DNA of 64,000 nucleotides from Paeniglutamicibacter antarcticus (GCF_900010755.1 NZ_CZJT01000150.1:82554-146553), one strand, 5' to 3'. Counted from the first letter of the stretch, positions 17,738-26,828 are shown. The notes: generated by a model from the sequence alone, not told the origin. Made by a program: numbers and translations.

Positions 17738-18457
17738 ATGAATCGCAAGAACAGGTCATGGGGAGGCGTCGTCGCCACCCTACTTGTCGTGTCGATGGCG
17801 TTCTGGGGTATTTCGCCGGCAACGGCCGACGCCGGTTCCGGGCCCGAGCTTAGTGCCGTTGGCGGAAAGCCCGCGGCGGAGAAGATCGAAGCTGCGATGT
17901 CTGCCGTCGAACAGGGTGCGTTTGCCATTCATGCCCCGGCAAACACGCTTGATCGCACACACGCCACTGTTTACACTATTGGATCGGCCCAGGGCGACTA
18001 CACCTCGGTGACGATTCCAGTGAAAGGTGACTTCAGCCTGCTGAGTAACTTCACGGTGGTTTTTGACGCTGCAGGACGCATCGCATAGTACAACGAGATG
18101 CTCCCGACGGAGAACACTGCCGGAAACTTCAACATCACGAGCTATGCCGACGGTGGGCTGGTCAGCAGCCAGGACACCGACATCCAGTACACCTCGGATG
18201 CGGATCTGCGCGAAGGATTGGCAGGCGCAGAAGCCGGAAGCCCGGGCGGGGTAAGTACCATGGCCAAGAACACCGGAGCCTGCCTTGGCACGGTACTCGG
18301 GGTCGGAGGTGTTGCGGGAGCCCTCATCGCGTGGGCCTGTGCCGGGTCCTGTGCGGCAGCGGCAATAAGGGTTGGAGTTCCGTTCTGTGTCGCCTGCATT
18401 GCTGCGTACGCTACGATCGGTGGTGCCTCCATTACCGCCGTTGCGAGTTGCTTCTAA
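17738..18457 (+). pseudogene. Bacteriocin-like (halocin C8-type) precursor gene interrupted by one in-frame amber codon
   Basis: AAGGAG precedes ATG 17738. Codons 1-116 encode a signal peptide (WGGVVATLLVVSMAFWG, PATADA cleavage) and a secreted domain ending VVFDAAGRIA. A TAG at 18086-18088 follows, then the same frame continues YNEMLPTENTAGNFN and runs uninterrupted to TAA 18455. The tail is Gly/Ala-rich and hydrophobic with six cysteines (GACLG, ACAGSCA, PFCVACIA, ASCF), like the C-terminal core of halocin C8-type bacteriocins. A single C-to-T change (CAG to TAG) would explain the stop. Homology is by pattern only. Confidence 0.65.
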
Positions 18458-18466
18458 GGAGCTGAC

Positions 18467-18673
18467 ATGAGCAAGACATTCTTGGTTACATTCGGAGTCA
18501 TGGCTCTGGCCGGCGTTGTCCTCATTTTGTCGATTCCGCCGTTATTTGACCACCATCAGCCCTACCAAGAGCAGGTTGTTTGGTGGTCGGCCGGCGTGTT
18601 CGCGGTGTCTGCGGCCGTGGTGTTTCTGCAGAAAGCAGCCATGCGGCGCAGGCCCCCGACGGCGTCGGAATAG
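18467..18673 (+). CDS. Small two-helix membrane protein, possible immunity protein
   Basis: 68 aa. Two membrane helices (FLVTFGVMALAGVVLILSI and VVWWSAGVFAVSAAVVFL) joined by a short polar loop, and a basic tail (MRRRPPTASE). TAAGGAG overlaps the end of the upstream gene, 9 nt before the start, so the two are co-transcribed. Small membrane proteins directly downstream of bacteriocin precursors often give self-immunity. That role is inferred only from position and size. Confidence 0.6.
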   Translation: MSKTFLVTFGVMALAGVVLILSIPPLFDHHQPYQEQVVWWSAGVFAVSAAVVFLQKAAMRRRPPTASE

Positions 18674-18966
18674 GACACCGATGCTCTCACACGCTTGGTG
18701 TGAGGACATCCGTTTGGATGGCCCTGGTGTATCCGCGTTACAGGCGTGAGTACCAGCTGCTACCGGATTCCTTGAATTCCGTGCGTTCTTGAGCCGGGAG
18801 TGATGGTTTTTCTTGTCAGTTCAGGCGCATGTGGTCTCGCTCTCGATGCGCGCCGGATGCGCATCCGTTTGCTAGACTTATTGACGGTGCCCGCTGCAGT
18901 CCGCGGTTGCGAGGGACCTGCCGGTAACGGTGATTTTTGAAACGCGGTACAACTCTAGGAGTTATT

Positions 18967-19236
18967 GTGGCATTAGACGCCGCTATCAAGCAGGAAATCA
19001 TGAAGGCCTACGCCACCAGCGAAGGCGACACCGGTTCACCGGAGGTCCAGGTTGCTGTTATGTCACGTCGTATTTCCGACCTGACGGAGCACCTGAAGAT
19101 GCACAAGCACGATCACCACACCCGCCGCGGCCTGATGGCCCTGGTTGGTCGTCGTCGCCGTATGCTTGCGTACCTCAAGGGCACCGACATTGCACGCTAC
19201 CGTGCACTGATCGAGCGCCTCGGCCTGCGTCGCTAG
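18967..19236 (+). CDS. rpsO: 30S ribosomal protein S15
   Basis: 89 aa, full length, with the family core GDTGSPEVQVAVMSRRI, HKHDHHTRRGLMALVGRRRR and the LGLRR end. GTG start with TAGGAG 6 nt upstream. S15 binds the three-way junction of 16S rRNA early in 30S assembly. The ~130-nt leader between 18832 and 18966 could hold an S15 autoregulatory structure, but I see no firm match. It is followed by a strong terminator instead of pnp. Confidence 0.97.
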   Translation: MALDAAIKQEIMKAYATSEGDTGSPEVQVAVMSRRISDLTEHLKMHKHDHHTRRGLMALVGRRRRMLAYLKGTDIARYRALIERLGLRR

Positions 19237-19260
19237 TCTTTAGCACAAGGTTTGATTGAG

Positions 19261-19302
19261 ATTCCCCGGTTCCCAGTAATGGGAACCGGGGAATTTTTAT
19301 TT
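19261..19302 (+). terminator. Strong intrinsic terminator after rpsO
   Basis: A perfect 15-bp stem (ATTCCCCGGTTCCCA and its complement) with a GTAA loop is followed by TTTTATTT, 24 nt after the rpsO stop. Confidence 0.93.
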
Positions 19303-19652
19303 GCCGTCCGTCGTCGTTCGTGGTTTCGGTGCACGGTTGCCTGTGGAACGGCGGCGCTTGGGTGGGTAGCTGCGATCTGAGGCACAACCGATTCGAACCG
19401 GATCGCGATCTGCACCGAGGTTCACCAAGATCCAGTGCCCCCGGAACCTAGCTTGCCGTGATTCTAGGTGACGGTGCGAGCAAATGGGAGAACCGCGTCG
19501 TCGGTTGAATTTCACCTGTACGGGGGCTGTGCAGTTCTTGTCAACATCTCCGAAAATGACCAAAATCGTCGATTTTCCCACGCCGGCAATGAAATACTCC
19601 AAGGGTCAAGCAATTGAGCGTCGGTAGGCGGCGCATGTATTCAGGAGACCTC
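19303..19652. other. Intergenic spacer after rpsO
   Basis: About 350 bp. The minus strand is open over 19297-19602 but has no family signature or ribosome site. I see no gene. The right end (AGGAG at 19644) serves the YceI start. Confidence 0.4.
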
Positions 19653-20390
19653 ATGCCGGACCAGCCAGTACCTGCCCGCCCCAGGAAAAATCGCCTGATC
19701 TGGATGATTCCGGTGTTGGTCGCTTTGATCATCGCCGCTGTCTTCATCGGCAGTCGCATCTACGCCTCTACCGTCTCCGCACAAGCCGAGGCGGCACCCA
19801 GCCTAACGGCCACGCCAGCCGCGGGGGCATCGAGCGCCGCGGGGCCCACTGGGTCGGCATCAACCAGTACGGACATCTCCGGAACATGGACCGTCGGCGC
19901 CGGATCCTACGCAGGCTACCGCCTCAACGAGATCCTCAACGGGGCCGATGTGACGGTGACCGGCCGCACCCAGGATGTCAGCGGGACCTTGACCGTCAAG
20001 AACAACACACTCACGGCCGCAAACCTGGAATTGCAGGTGGGCACCATTGCCACGGACTCGGGTAATCGCGACTCCTACTTCCGCACCAGAGCGATTGATA
20101 CATCGCAGCATCCAACGGCGACGTTCGCGCTGACAGAACCGGTCGAGCTCTCCACTCCTGCCGCCGGGAACGAGCAAACCTTCACTATCGCCGGAGACCT
20201 AACCATCAACGGCCAGACCAGGTCCATCACCGCGGAGGTGCAGAGCGCATATGCCGGTGATACGGCGCAGCTGGTCGGCCAGATTCCCGTGACATGGGCC
20301 GAATTTGGCGTCGAGCCACCGAACCTGGGGTTTGTATCGGTTGAAGACCACGGCTTTATCGAATTCTCCTTGGCCATGACCAAGGGCTGA
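19653..20390 (+). CDS. YceI-like domain protein, membrane anchored
   Basis: 245 aa. A short Pro-rich cytoplasmic head is followed by one membrane helix (WMIPVLVALIIAAVFIGS), an Ala/Ser/Thr-rich spacer and a C-terminal YceI lipocalin-like domain from about residue 75 (GTWTVGAGSYAGYRLNEIL, TVKNNTLTAANLELQV, RDSYFRTRAIDTSQHPTATF, ending DHGFIEFSLAMTKG). YceI proteins bind isoprenoid-type lipids in solved structures; the role here is unknown. AGGAG lies 6 nt before ATG 19653. Confidence 0.88.
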   Translation: MPDQPVPARPRKNRLIWMIPVLVALIIAAVFIGSRIYASTVSAQAEAAPSLTATPAAGASSAAGPTGSASTSTDISGTWTVGAGSYAGYRLNEILNGADVTVTGRTQDVSGTLTVKNNTLTAANLELQVGTIATDSGNRDSYFRTRAIDTSQHPTATFALTEPVELSTPAAGNEQTFTIAGDLTINGQTRSITAEVQSAYAGDTAQLVGQIPVTWAEFGVEPPNLGFVSVEDHGFIEFSLAMTKG

Positions 20391-20574
20391 GGCCGCAGCG
20401 ACCCGTGGCAGGGCCGCACGCGCATGTCCTTGCCGGCATGACCCGGAAACTTCCATGCGCGCGTATTTCTCGTGATTCGGCCGCCGACGGATGCGGCATC
20501 TTGGCCGTCTGGCCAACCCGCTGCTCGATTCGTCGGCCTCCAGTGCCGTGGTCTCCGAATGTCGGGTTGGGTCG

Positions 20575-20790
20575 TTAATTCCGTTTAGACGAGCCGCGCC
20601 GCTTCTTGTTCGGTGGCGGAGGGGATCTGCTCGAAGGGACCGAGCGCCACCATGTAGCAGAAGACACGATCACCAGCATGGCACCTGCAACGATGAAGGC
20701 AAGGTTGAAGTTTCCGGTGGCCTGGACCAGGAAGCCGGTGACGATAGGTGCGGAAACGCCGATGGTGTTGTTCACCGGGCGTGCGGGCGT
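20575..20790 (-). pseudogene. Fragment of an MFS transporter C-terminus
   Basis: The minus strand encodes NTIGVSAPIVTGFLVQATGN and FNLAFIVAGAMLVIVSS, the last-helix region of MFS sugar-acid/phthalate-type transporters, then a basic tail (PNKKRRG) and a stop at 20575. Nothing upstream in any frame encodes the rest of a transporter, so this is a decayed remnant of about 65 codons. Confidence 0.6.
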
Positions 20791-20931
20791 CGATGGGTCG
20801 GCGCCACTCGCGAGCCGGTCCGGCATTGGCGGTCAGGCGGTGCTGCGAGCACAATTTGTCACCAAATCCCGTCACGCTCGGTGCTCGGATCCGGCTGCTG
20901 CGCACCCCGCCGGGTCGAGCGAGCCTAATTT

Positions 20932-20947
20932 AGCTTGTGCACAAGTT
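20932..20947. promoter_or_regulatory. Probable OhrR operator
   Basis: AGCTTGTGCACAAGTT contains the perfect 12-bp palindrome CTTGTGCACAAG, 22 nt upstream of the ohrR start. OhrR-type repressors bind palindromes at this position and control their own gene and ohr. Confidence 0.65.
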
Positions 20948-20969
20948 ACATGTGTGCAACACTTATTTT

Positions 20970-21458
20970 ATGAGTGACAGCCAGAGTTCCACGCAAGCAG
21001 GGTCCGATCCACTTGACCAGATGGTTTGTTTCGCGCTCTACGCCGCCGCGCGAGCCACCAACCGTCGATATGTTGCTCTGCTAAAGCCTTGGGGGCTGAC
21101 CTATCCCCAGTATTTGGTTTTGGTCTTGTTGTGGTCGCGTCAATCACTCGCCGTGAAAGATATCGCCGAAAACTTGAAGCTGGATTCAGGCACTACATCG
21201 CCGCTGATACGCAGGCTAGAGGGTCGGGGATTTCTCACGCGGGAGCGTTCAGCCGGTGATGAACGCGCTGTGATCGTCACCCTCACGCAAGCCGGTACCG
21301 TCTTGCGTGAGGAATTGGCCCACATCCCAGGATGTATCCTCGAGTCCACCCGGCTCTCCCTGGCCGACGGCAAGTCGGCGCTCTCACTGCTGCACAACGT
21401 GGCAGCCAATCTCTCCAGCGCAGCTGCGCCCGGAGACCACCCTGATGAAAGGCCATAA
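20970..21458 (+). CDS. ohrR: MarR-family organic hydroperoxide repressor OhrR
   Basis: 162 aa. The N-terminal segment DQMVCFALYAAARATNRRY carries the peroxide-sensing cysteine in the position conserved in OhrR, and the winged helix follows (TYPQYLVLVLLW, SGTTSPLIRRLEGRGFLTRE). It should repress ohr until the cysteine is oxidised by organic peroxides. ATG 20970 follows a likely promoter (ACTTATTTT); 20937 is an in-frame alternative that would cover the operator. ohr follows after 3 nt. Confidence 0.9.
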   Translation: MSDSQSSTQAGSDPLDQMVCFALYAAARATNRRYVALLKPWGLTYPQYLVLVLLWSRQSLAVKDIAENLKLDSGTTSPLIRRLEGRGFLTRERSAGDERAVIVTLTQAGTVLREELAHIPGCILESTRLSLADGKSALSLLHNVAANLSSAAAPGDHPDERP

Positions 21459-21461
21459 CGA

Positions 21462-21884
21462 ATGACTCCCCTCTACACTGCTGAAGCTCTTTCGACCGGT
21501 GCCGGCCGCAATGGCCGCGTTGCCACTACATCCGGCACGATCAACCTGGACTTGGCGATTCCCAAGGAAATGGGAGGCGCGGGAAATGCCGCGAACCCGG
21601 AGGAGCTGTTCGCTGCCGGTTTTGCCGCCTGCTTCCACTCCGCATTGCAGATGGCCGCACGTACCCAGAAAATCGACATCGCCGATACCTCGGTAGGCAG
21701 CCGAGTGCACCTGCTGCCCAACGGCTCCGGTGGCTTTGCCCTTGCTGTCACCCTCGAAGTCGTTATTCCCGACATGGCACACGAACAGGCGCAAGCCCTC
21801 GCGGATGCGGCCCACCAAGTTTGCCCGTATTCGAATGCGACCCGCGGCAATATCGAAGTCATTGTCAACGTTTCAGACGACTGA
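21462..21884 (+). CDS. ohr: Organic hydroperoxide reductase Ohr
   Basis: 140 aa. MTPLYTAEALSTGAGRNGRV start, EELFAAGFAACFHSALQ with the peroxidatic cysteine and AHQVCPYSNATRGN with the resolving cysteine; the conserved Arg/Glu environment is also present. Ohr reduces organic hydroperoxides using lipoyl-type reductants. It directly follows ohrR, the classic regulator-enzyme pair. Confidence 0.95.
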   Translation: MTPLYTAEALSTGAGRNGRVATTSGTINLDLAIPKEMGGAGNAANPEELFAAGFAACFHSALQMAARTQKIDIADTSVGSRVHLLPNGSGGFALAVTLEVVIPDMAHEQAQALADAAHQVCPYSNATRGNIEVIVNVSDD

Positions 21885-22045
21885 TTCCCCATGGGGCCGG
21901 CCGAAACCCACGCCGCCCCACACAGGCAAATCCTGTGCGTTGCCATCAACGCAGCGCCGGGCAGGCCGCCTGCCCCACGCACACCAAGCCATTCACGGCA
22001 GCTTCCAACGAAGTGCCCAAAAATCTACCAACGATTGAGAGCATC

Positions 22046-23023
22046 ATGCGCGCCTTAATGCACAACGAATTCGGAGACCCGGCAGAGGTCCTCACCATTG
22101 AAAACATTCCCGTAGCCGACCCCGGTGCAGGCGAAGTCCGCGTTCGCACACTCCTTTCGCCCATCCACAACCACGATCTGTGGACCATTCGTGGCAGCTA
22201 CGGGTTCAAGCCTACTTTTCCGGCTCGTTCGGGATCCGAAGCCGTTGGCGTCATCGACGCGCTGGGTGAAGGTGTGACCGGTCTTGAGGTTGGCCAGCGT
22301 GTTGCCACCGGTGGCACCTTTGGGGTGTGGGCTGAATACTTCATCGCCAAGGCCGCCGCCCTGATTCCCGTTTCTGATGCCATCCCCGACGAAGTGGCGG
22401 CTCAATTGGTTTCAATGCCGTTCAGCGCCATCAGCCTCGTGGATTCCCTGAATCTGAATGAGGGGGACTGGCTGGTGCAGAACGCAGCCAACGGTGCGGT
22501 CGGACGCCTCGTGGCGCAGCTGGCTGCCGCTCGGGGTATCAACGTCATTGGACTGGTACGTCGAAGCGCCGGAATTGAAGAGCTGGCCGCTCAGGGAATT
22601 GGCAACATCGTTGCCACGGACACCGAAGGTTGGGCTGAACAGGTTCGAGCCATCGCAGGGGACAACCCCATCATCGCCGGAGTTGACTCTGTTGGCGGCC
22701 GTGCAAGCGGTGAAGTGCTCTCACTGCTCGCCGAAAATGGCACCCTTGTGGTGTTCGGTGCCATGCAGTCGCCCGTGATGGAAATCGGCTCGGGAGACGT
22801 CATCTTCAAGCAGGTGACCATCCGTGGATTCTGGGGAAGCAAGGTGAGCACTTCCATGCCAGCCGAGAAGCGTGGCGCACTGATGGGTGAACTCTTCAAG
22901 TACATCACCACCGGTGTCCTGACGCTTCCGGTTGAAGCGACCTACTCCTTCGAAGAAGCAGGCACTGCGGCGCAGGCGAACTTCGCACCCGGGCGCGTAG
23001 GCAAGATCATGTTGCGCCCATAA
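22046..23023 (+). CDS. Zinc-binding-dehydrogenase-like MDR oxidoreductase
   Basis: 325 aa. GroES-like N-domain (MRALMHNEFGDPAEVL, PIHNHDLWTIRGSYGFKP) and Rossmann C-domain (WLVQNAANGAVGRLVAQLAA, GVDSVGGRASGEVLSLL). The zinc-ligand cysteines of true alcohol dehydrogenases are absent, so it belongs with quinone reductases and enoyl-thioester reductases (MECR/ETR-like). NADPH-dependent reduction of enones is likely. The ohr stop is 160 nt upstream, so it may share peroxide control. A 17-bp terminator follows. Confidence 0.85.
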   Translation: MRALMHNEFGDPAEVLTIENIPVADPGAGEVRVRTLLSPIHNHDLWTIRGSYGFKPTFPARSGSEAVGVIDALGEGVTGLEVGQRVATGGTFGVWAEYFIAKAAALIPVSDAIPDEVAAQLVSMPFSAISLVDSLNLNEGDWLVQNAANGAVGRLVAQLAAARGINVIGLVRRSAGIEELAAQGIGNIVATDTEGWAEQVRAIAGDNPIIAGVDSVGGRASGEVLSLLAENGTLVVFGAMQSPVMEIGSGDVIFKQVTIRGFWGSKVSTSMPAEKRGALMGELFKYITTGVLTLPVEATYSFEEAGTAAQANFAPGRVGKIMLRP

Positions 23024-23040
23024 TTACTGCGCGTCATGCA

Positions 23041-23083
23041 GTCGGGGACCCAGAAACAATGGTTTCTGGGTCCCCGACTTTTT
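23041..23083 (+). terminator. Strong intrinsic terminator
   Basis: GTCGGGGACCCAGAAAC and its exact complement (17 bp) flank an AATG loop and are followed by TTTTT, 17 nt after the MDR gene stop. Confidence 0.93.
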
Positions 23084-23099
23084 AGGTTTTCTAAGAATG

Positions 23100-23667
23100 T
23101 TGTTGGGAAAATGGTCATTTTGCCGTTCCGGGCTGCCAGGGGCGGCATCCGGGTGACGATTCGAGGCGCCTGGCCATGAATCCGACCATGGCCCACTTGA
23201 CCATCGCCTCGCCTTGTCTGGGGCCAGCCGTCCTCCGTCGGGGTCCTGCGCGGTGACCAGCATGACCACGAGCAGACCACGGGTGTCGACCACGATGTGG
23301 CGCTTGCAGCCGTTGGACTTACTGCCTGTGTCTTAGCCGCGGGACCCCTGGCCCACGGTGCCGGCTCCTTTGAGCGACTGGGAATCCACGATCCCAGCTG
23401 AGGCCCTCGGGTCCCGCCCGGGCGCATCCCGAACTGCTGCGCGCAACGCCTCGTGGATCTGGTCTGGCGTCCGGTCGGCGGCCCAGCGCTGAAAATACCA
23501 GTACACGGTGTCCCTCGGGGGAAGTCGCGCGACATCATCCGCCACGCACACGCGGTGCGGTCCACATAGAGGATTGCCTCCAGGATCCGCCGGCGCGGAT
23601 GAATCGCGGGCCGGCCCCCGGTCTTCACCGGAACCGTGCGATCGAGCAGGGATGAAGAAGAGTCCAT
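23100..23667 (-). pseudogene. Decayed IS5-type transposase
   Basis: Pieces of one transposase lie in order on the minus strand but in different frames: a DUF4096-like N-terminus (GGRPAIHPRRRILEAILYV), then WYFQRWAADRTPDQIHEALR and IVDSQSLKGAGTVGQGSRG followed at once by a stop (near 23334), then SNGCKRHIVVDTRGLLVVML and LVTAQDPDGGRLAPDKAR. At least one frameshift and a nonsense codon separate them. The catalytic domain is incomplete. No clean terminal repeats or target duplication were found. Confidence 0.75.
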
Positions 23668-23899
23668 ACGGAAGACAACTTTCAGCCGACGGGAATATGC
23701 TCGGCGGCAGATCACCTTCAATCACGAAAAAGAAATAGGCAACGGGTGAGTCTGCGCATTGGCCCGACATCTGAGTGATAGCAAGCCACGTAGGGTCGTA
23801 GCGGACGGCGATTCGGAAACTGAATTGCGATAGGAATGGAGCACTCCGGTTCATCATCAAGACGATGAACCGTGTTGGAGCATTCCCGGCCTTCTGGCC

Positions 23900-24415
23900 C
23901 TACAGGGGGTGGCCCGGTTCCATGTCGGCTATCTCGGACGGCCACAGCGGTTCTGCATGTTCATCGGCAAGGACTTCGAATGGTGCCAACACAAGTCCGA
24001 GATGGTCACCGAAATCGATGCGATTCAGGACTTCAGCAATGATCCTCCGCCGGCTGGCTTCCAATAACGGGACTCCGCCCGGACCCGGATGCCAGTTGCA
24101 GACAGCAAACTTGTCTATCTCATCCCCGGTTTCACCGCCAAATAATTCGGCGAGTACTCGTTGATCCGAGTCGATGACATGAACCGCCAGCACTTTGGCG
24201 CAAGACATCAGGGCGTAGCTGTGATTGATTTTGGAAATACATACCAGAAACCGCGGTGGGTCGATGCTGCACCGGGTCGCGAAGCCGACCAAACACCCGG
24301 AACGCGATTCTGGGCCGTCCCCATTTTCCGCGGCAACGGTGACAATAAACAATGGATAGTCGACGTTATTCATGAATCGATCAAGATCGCTTGCTTCTAC
24401 CAAGTGTTCCCTCAT
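23900..24415 (-). CDS. Flavin reductase-like FMN-binding protein
   Basis: 171 aa from ATG 24415 (the frame is open to 24532). DYPLFIVTVAA, ESRSGCLVGFATRCSIDPPR and FLVCISKINHSY match the flavin_reduct domain of NAD(P)H:FMN reductases and FMN-binding split-barrel proteins. The GDHLGLVLAPFEVLADEHAE end is typical of a sub-branch with unknown partners. No monooxygenase gene is adjacent, so the electron acceptor is unknown. Confidence 0.75.
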   Translation of the reverse strand: MREHLVEASDLDRFMNNVDYPLFIVTVAAENGDGPESRSGCLVGFATRCSIDPPRFLVCISKINHSYALMSCAKVLAVHVIDSDQRVLAELFGGETGDEIDKFAVCNWHPGPGGVPLLEASRRRIIAEVLNRIDFGDHLGLVLAPFEVLADEHAEPLWPSEIADMEPGHPL

Positions 24416-24821
24416 TTGCTGGCCCCAAGGACCATTTCGATGACGCCGGTGCGTCGCGATACCTGCTTGGACTCTAAGGTGAGGATGCCGTGGCCGTCTA
24501 CCCACGATCAAGGGACCGCCGGGAGGAAACAAGGATATTCTTCCTCCCGAGAAGGCCTGATCCTGCAGCGTATTTCGGATTTTTTGATGTGAAGTCGATG
24601 CATGGTTGTGCGGGCCCCTGGACCCTGATGGGCGAATTTTTCGCCGTCGATTTGCAGGGATGTCCGCTTCTCAGGACCCACAAAACGGAATCAGTACATA
24701 CTTTGTGAGTGAAATTCAATGCGATTTCCATGCTATATGGCGACGTGCCACGATCGCTCTCGGCGCATTTTTTGCCTGGATTTTTGGTTGTTGGTAGTCA
24801 CTATTCATAGTGTCTTAAGTT
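24416..24821. other. Divergent regulatory region before the BCCT gene
   Basis: About 400 bp between divergent genes. It contains an 8-bp hairpin (GGGAGGAA ... TTCCTCCC, near 24521-24548) and an AT-rich stretch at 24680-24820, probably the transporter promoter. No gene is evident. Confidence 0.4.
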
Positions 24822-26828
24822 ATGAATTCTGATAGTAGAAGTTCACATCACGCGGTGGCCAGTCCCGATGGGCTCACCGAAATTCCACCGGGAGAACGCG
24901 GTGTTGTCCGTGGACGGCCCGGAGAACGCATGCGAAAAGTCATCAGTCGTGCAGCCTCTGAACCCACGTTCGGGATCCATCCCGGGCTGGTACCGGGCAT
25001 CAGCGTTGAGGACACCGGAACCAGCTTTCCCACGCGACGCAGCGTGTTCATTGCAGCTTTGGCGGTCTCGCTGGCTGTCCTTGGTTGGGCGATCATCTCA
25101 CCCGAAAACCTCAATACGGTGGGAACCACCATGCAAAGCTGGGTGGTGACCCACTTCGGGTGGCTGTTCAACCTGACGGTTGTTGCCATTGTGATCTTCA
25201 TGCTGGTTGTTGGGTTCGGACCCACGGGCCAGATCCGTCTAGGTGCCGACGACAGCACGCCCGAGTACTCAACACTTTCCTGGATCTCAATGCTGTTTGC
25301 CGCGGGGCTTGGCATTGGGCTGATCTTCTACGGTCCGCTTGAGCCACTGAGTCACTTCCTTGCGCCGCCGCCGTCAACGGATGCCCAAGCAGGCACGACG
25401 GATGCCATCCTGCCGGCGATAACCGATGCCTTCTTGCATCAGGCAACCATTGCGTGGTGCATTTACGCACTGGTGGGTGGTTCACTGGCCTATGTCTCGT
25501 ACCGACGTGGCAGGCTTCCGCTGATTTCCTCGCTGTTTGAACCTGTATTCCCAAACGGCAACAACCGGATCCTCGGTAAGATCATCGATATCTTTGCCGT
25601 CCTGGTCACCTTGTTCGGCACCGCGACCTCACTGGGGATCGGCGCCCTGCAGATCCGTACCGGCACCTCGATCATTACGGGTCTGGAACTAGGCAACGAG
25701 TTCGTTGTGGTGACCATTAGCGTGCTGACCATTGTCTTCACCATCTCGGCTGTTGCCGGCATCAAGAAAGGCATCCGTCTTCTTTCGAACGTCAACATGA
25801 CGTTGGTGATCCTGCTGGCGGTATTCGCCTTGCTGGCCGGGCCGACGTTCTTCATTCTCGACTTGCTTCCGGCATCGCTGATCACCTTCTTTGGCAACCT
25901 GCCCGAGATGCTTTCGGTCTTTGCCAGCCAGGGAACCGAGGAAAAGGATTACTTGACGTCATGGACCACGTTGTACTGGGCCTGGTGGATCTCATGGTCG
26001 CCGTTCGTGGGCATGTTCATTGCCAAGATTTCCAAGGGTCGCACACTGCGCCAGTTCGTCACCGTGGTGGTCTTTGTTCCCTCCGCGATCTCCATCGGTT
26101 GGTTCACTGTCTTTGGCGGAAACGCCATCTGGATGAACATGAACGGGATGAACATGAACGTTGAAGGATCCGGTGAGAACGTCATGTTTGACTTGATGGG
26201 CAACCTCCCCTTCAGCTCCGTGACGTGGATTGTCTGCCTGATCGCCATCCTGGTCTTCTTTGTGACCGCAGCAGACTCCGCTGCGAACGTGATGGGGTCG
26301 ATGTCGCAATCGGGCCGTCCGGTTCCCTCTAAATCGGTGACGATCGTCTGGGCCGTCGCCTTGGGCTTGATCGGCATGTTCCTGTTGCTTGCCGGTGGAC
26401 GAAACGCTCTCTCTGGCCTCCAATCGATCATGGTGACCTGTGCCCTGCCATTCACGATCATCCTGATCGGTGTGATGGTTTCCTGGGGCATGGATTTGCG
26501 CAATGATCCGCTCATGATCCGCCGCCGGTATGCGCTTGAGGCCATCAAGGGCGGAGTGCGCCGCGGCATCGATGAGCATGGGGACGATTTCGTCTTCGGT
26601 ATCGCCGAAGTCCCGGAGGAGGATGGCGCCGGGGCTGGTTTCGCGAGTGACAACCCAGCACTCACCGAGTGGTACACGGACAATGCCAATCCGGAGAATG
26701 AGCAGGAAGCTGAAGATCAACCCATGACCAATGATGCTGACGAGGTGCCGACTCCCGTCCCGGCAAACGCTGCGGCCACTGAAAACGGATTTGGCCTCGA
26801 GCGCAAAGGATCCGCTGACCGTGGCTGA
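24822..26828 (+). CDS. BCCT-family osmolyte (betaine/ectoine-type) transporter
   Basis: 668 aa, 12 membrane helices. The BCCT substrate-site motif YWAWWISWSPFVGMFIAKISK begins near residue 384 and the Gly-rich AAGLGIGLIFYGPLEPLSHF segment marks helix 3. Sodium-coupled uptake of betaine or related zwitterions is expected. The cytoplasmic N-terminus is ~75 residues; the C-terminal tail (about 110 residues) is strongly acidic, unlike the basic osmosensing tail of BetP. ATG 24822 lacks a ribosome site; ATG 24930 has GGAG at good spacing and is a plausible true start. Confidence 0.92.
   Translation: MNSDSRSSHHAVASPDGLTEIPPGERGVVRGRPGERMRKVISRAASEPTFGIHPGLVPGISVEDTGTSFPTRRSVFIAALAVSLAVLGWAIISPENLNTVGTTMQSWVVTHFGWLFNLTVVAIVIFMLVVGFGPTGQIRLGADDSTPEYSTLSWISMLFAAGLGIGLIFYGPLEPLSHFLAPPPSTDAQAGTTDAILPAITDAFLHQATIAWCIYALVGGSLAYVSYRRGRLPLISSLFEPVFPNGNNRILGKIIDIFAVLVTLFGTATSLGIGALQIRTGTSIITGLELGNEFVVVTISVLTIVFTISAVAGIKKGIRLLSNVNMTLVILLAVFALLAGPTFFILDLLPASLITFFGNLPEMLSVFASQGTEEKDYLTSWTTLYWAWWISWSPFVGMFIAKISKGRTLRQFVTVVVFVPSAISIGWFTVFGGNAIWMNMNGMNMNVEGSGENVMFDLMGNLPFSSVTWIVCLIAILVFFVTAADSAANVMGSMSQSGRPVPSKSVTIVWAVALGLIGMFLLLAGGRNALSGLQSIMVTCALPFTIILIGVMVSWGMDLRNDPLMIRRRYALEAIKGGVRRGIDEHGDDFVFGIAEVPEEDGAGAGFASDNPALTEWYTDNANPENEQEAEDQPMTNDADEVPTPVPANAAATENGFGLERKGSADRG

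Noticed and set aside
18674..18966. Possible small gene before rpsO
   Set aside because: Frames lack family and start signals; the stretch is more likely the rpsO promoter and leader.
23365..23420. Whether the IS5-type transposase is a programmed-frameshift gene
   Set aside because: A stop codon and several frame changes in non-slippery contexts, plus a missing C-terminus, indicate decay rather than programmed frameshifting.
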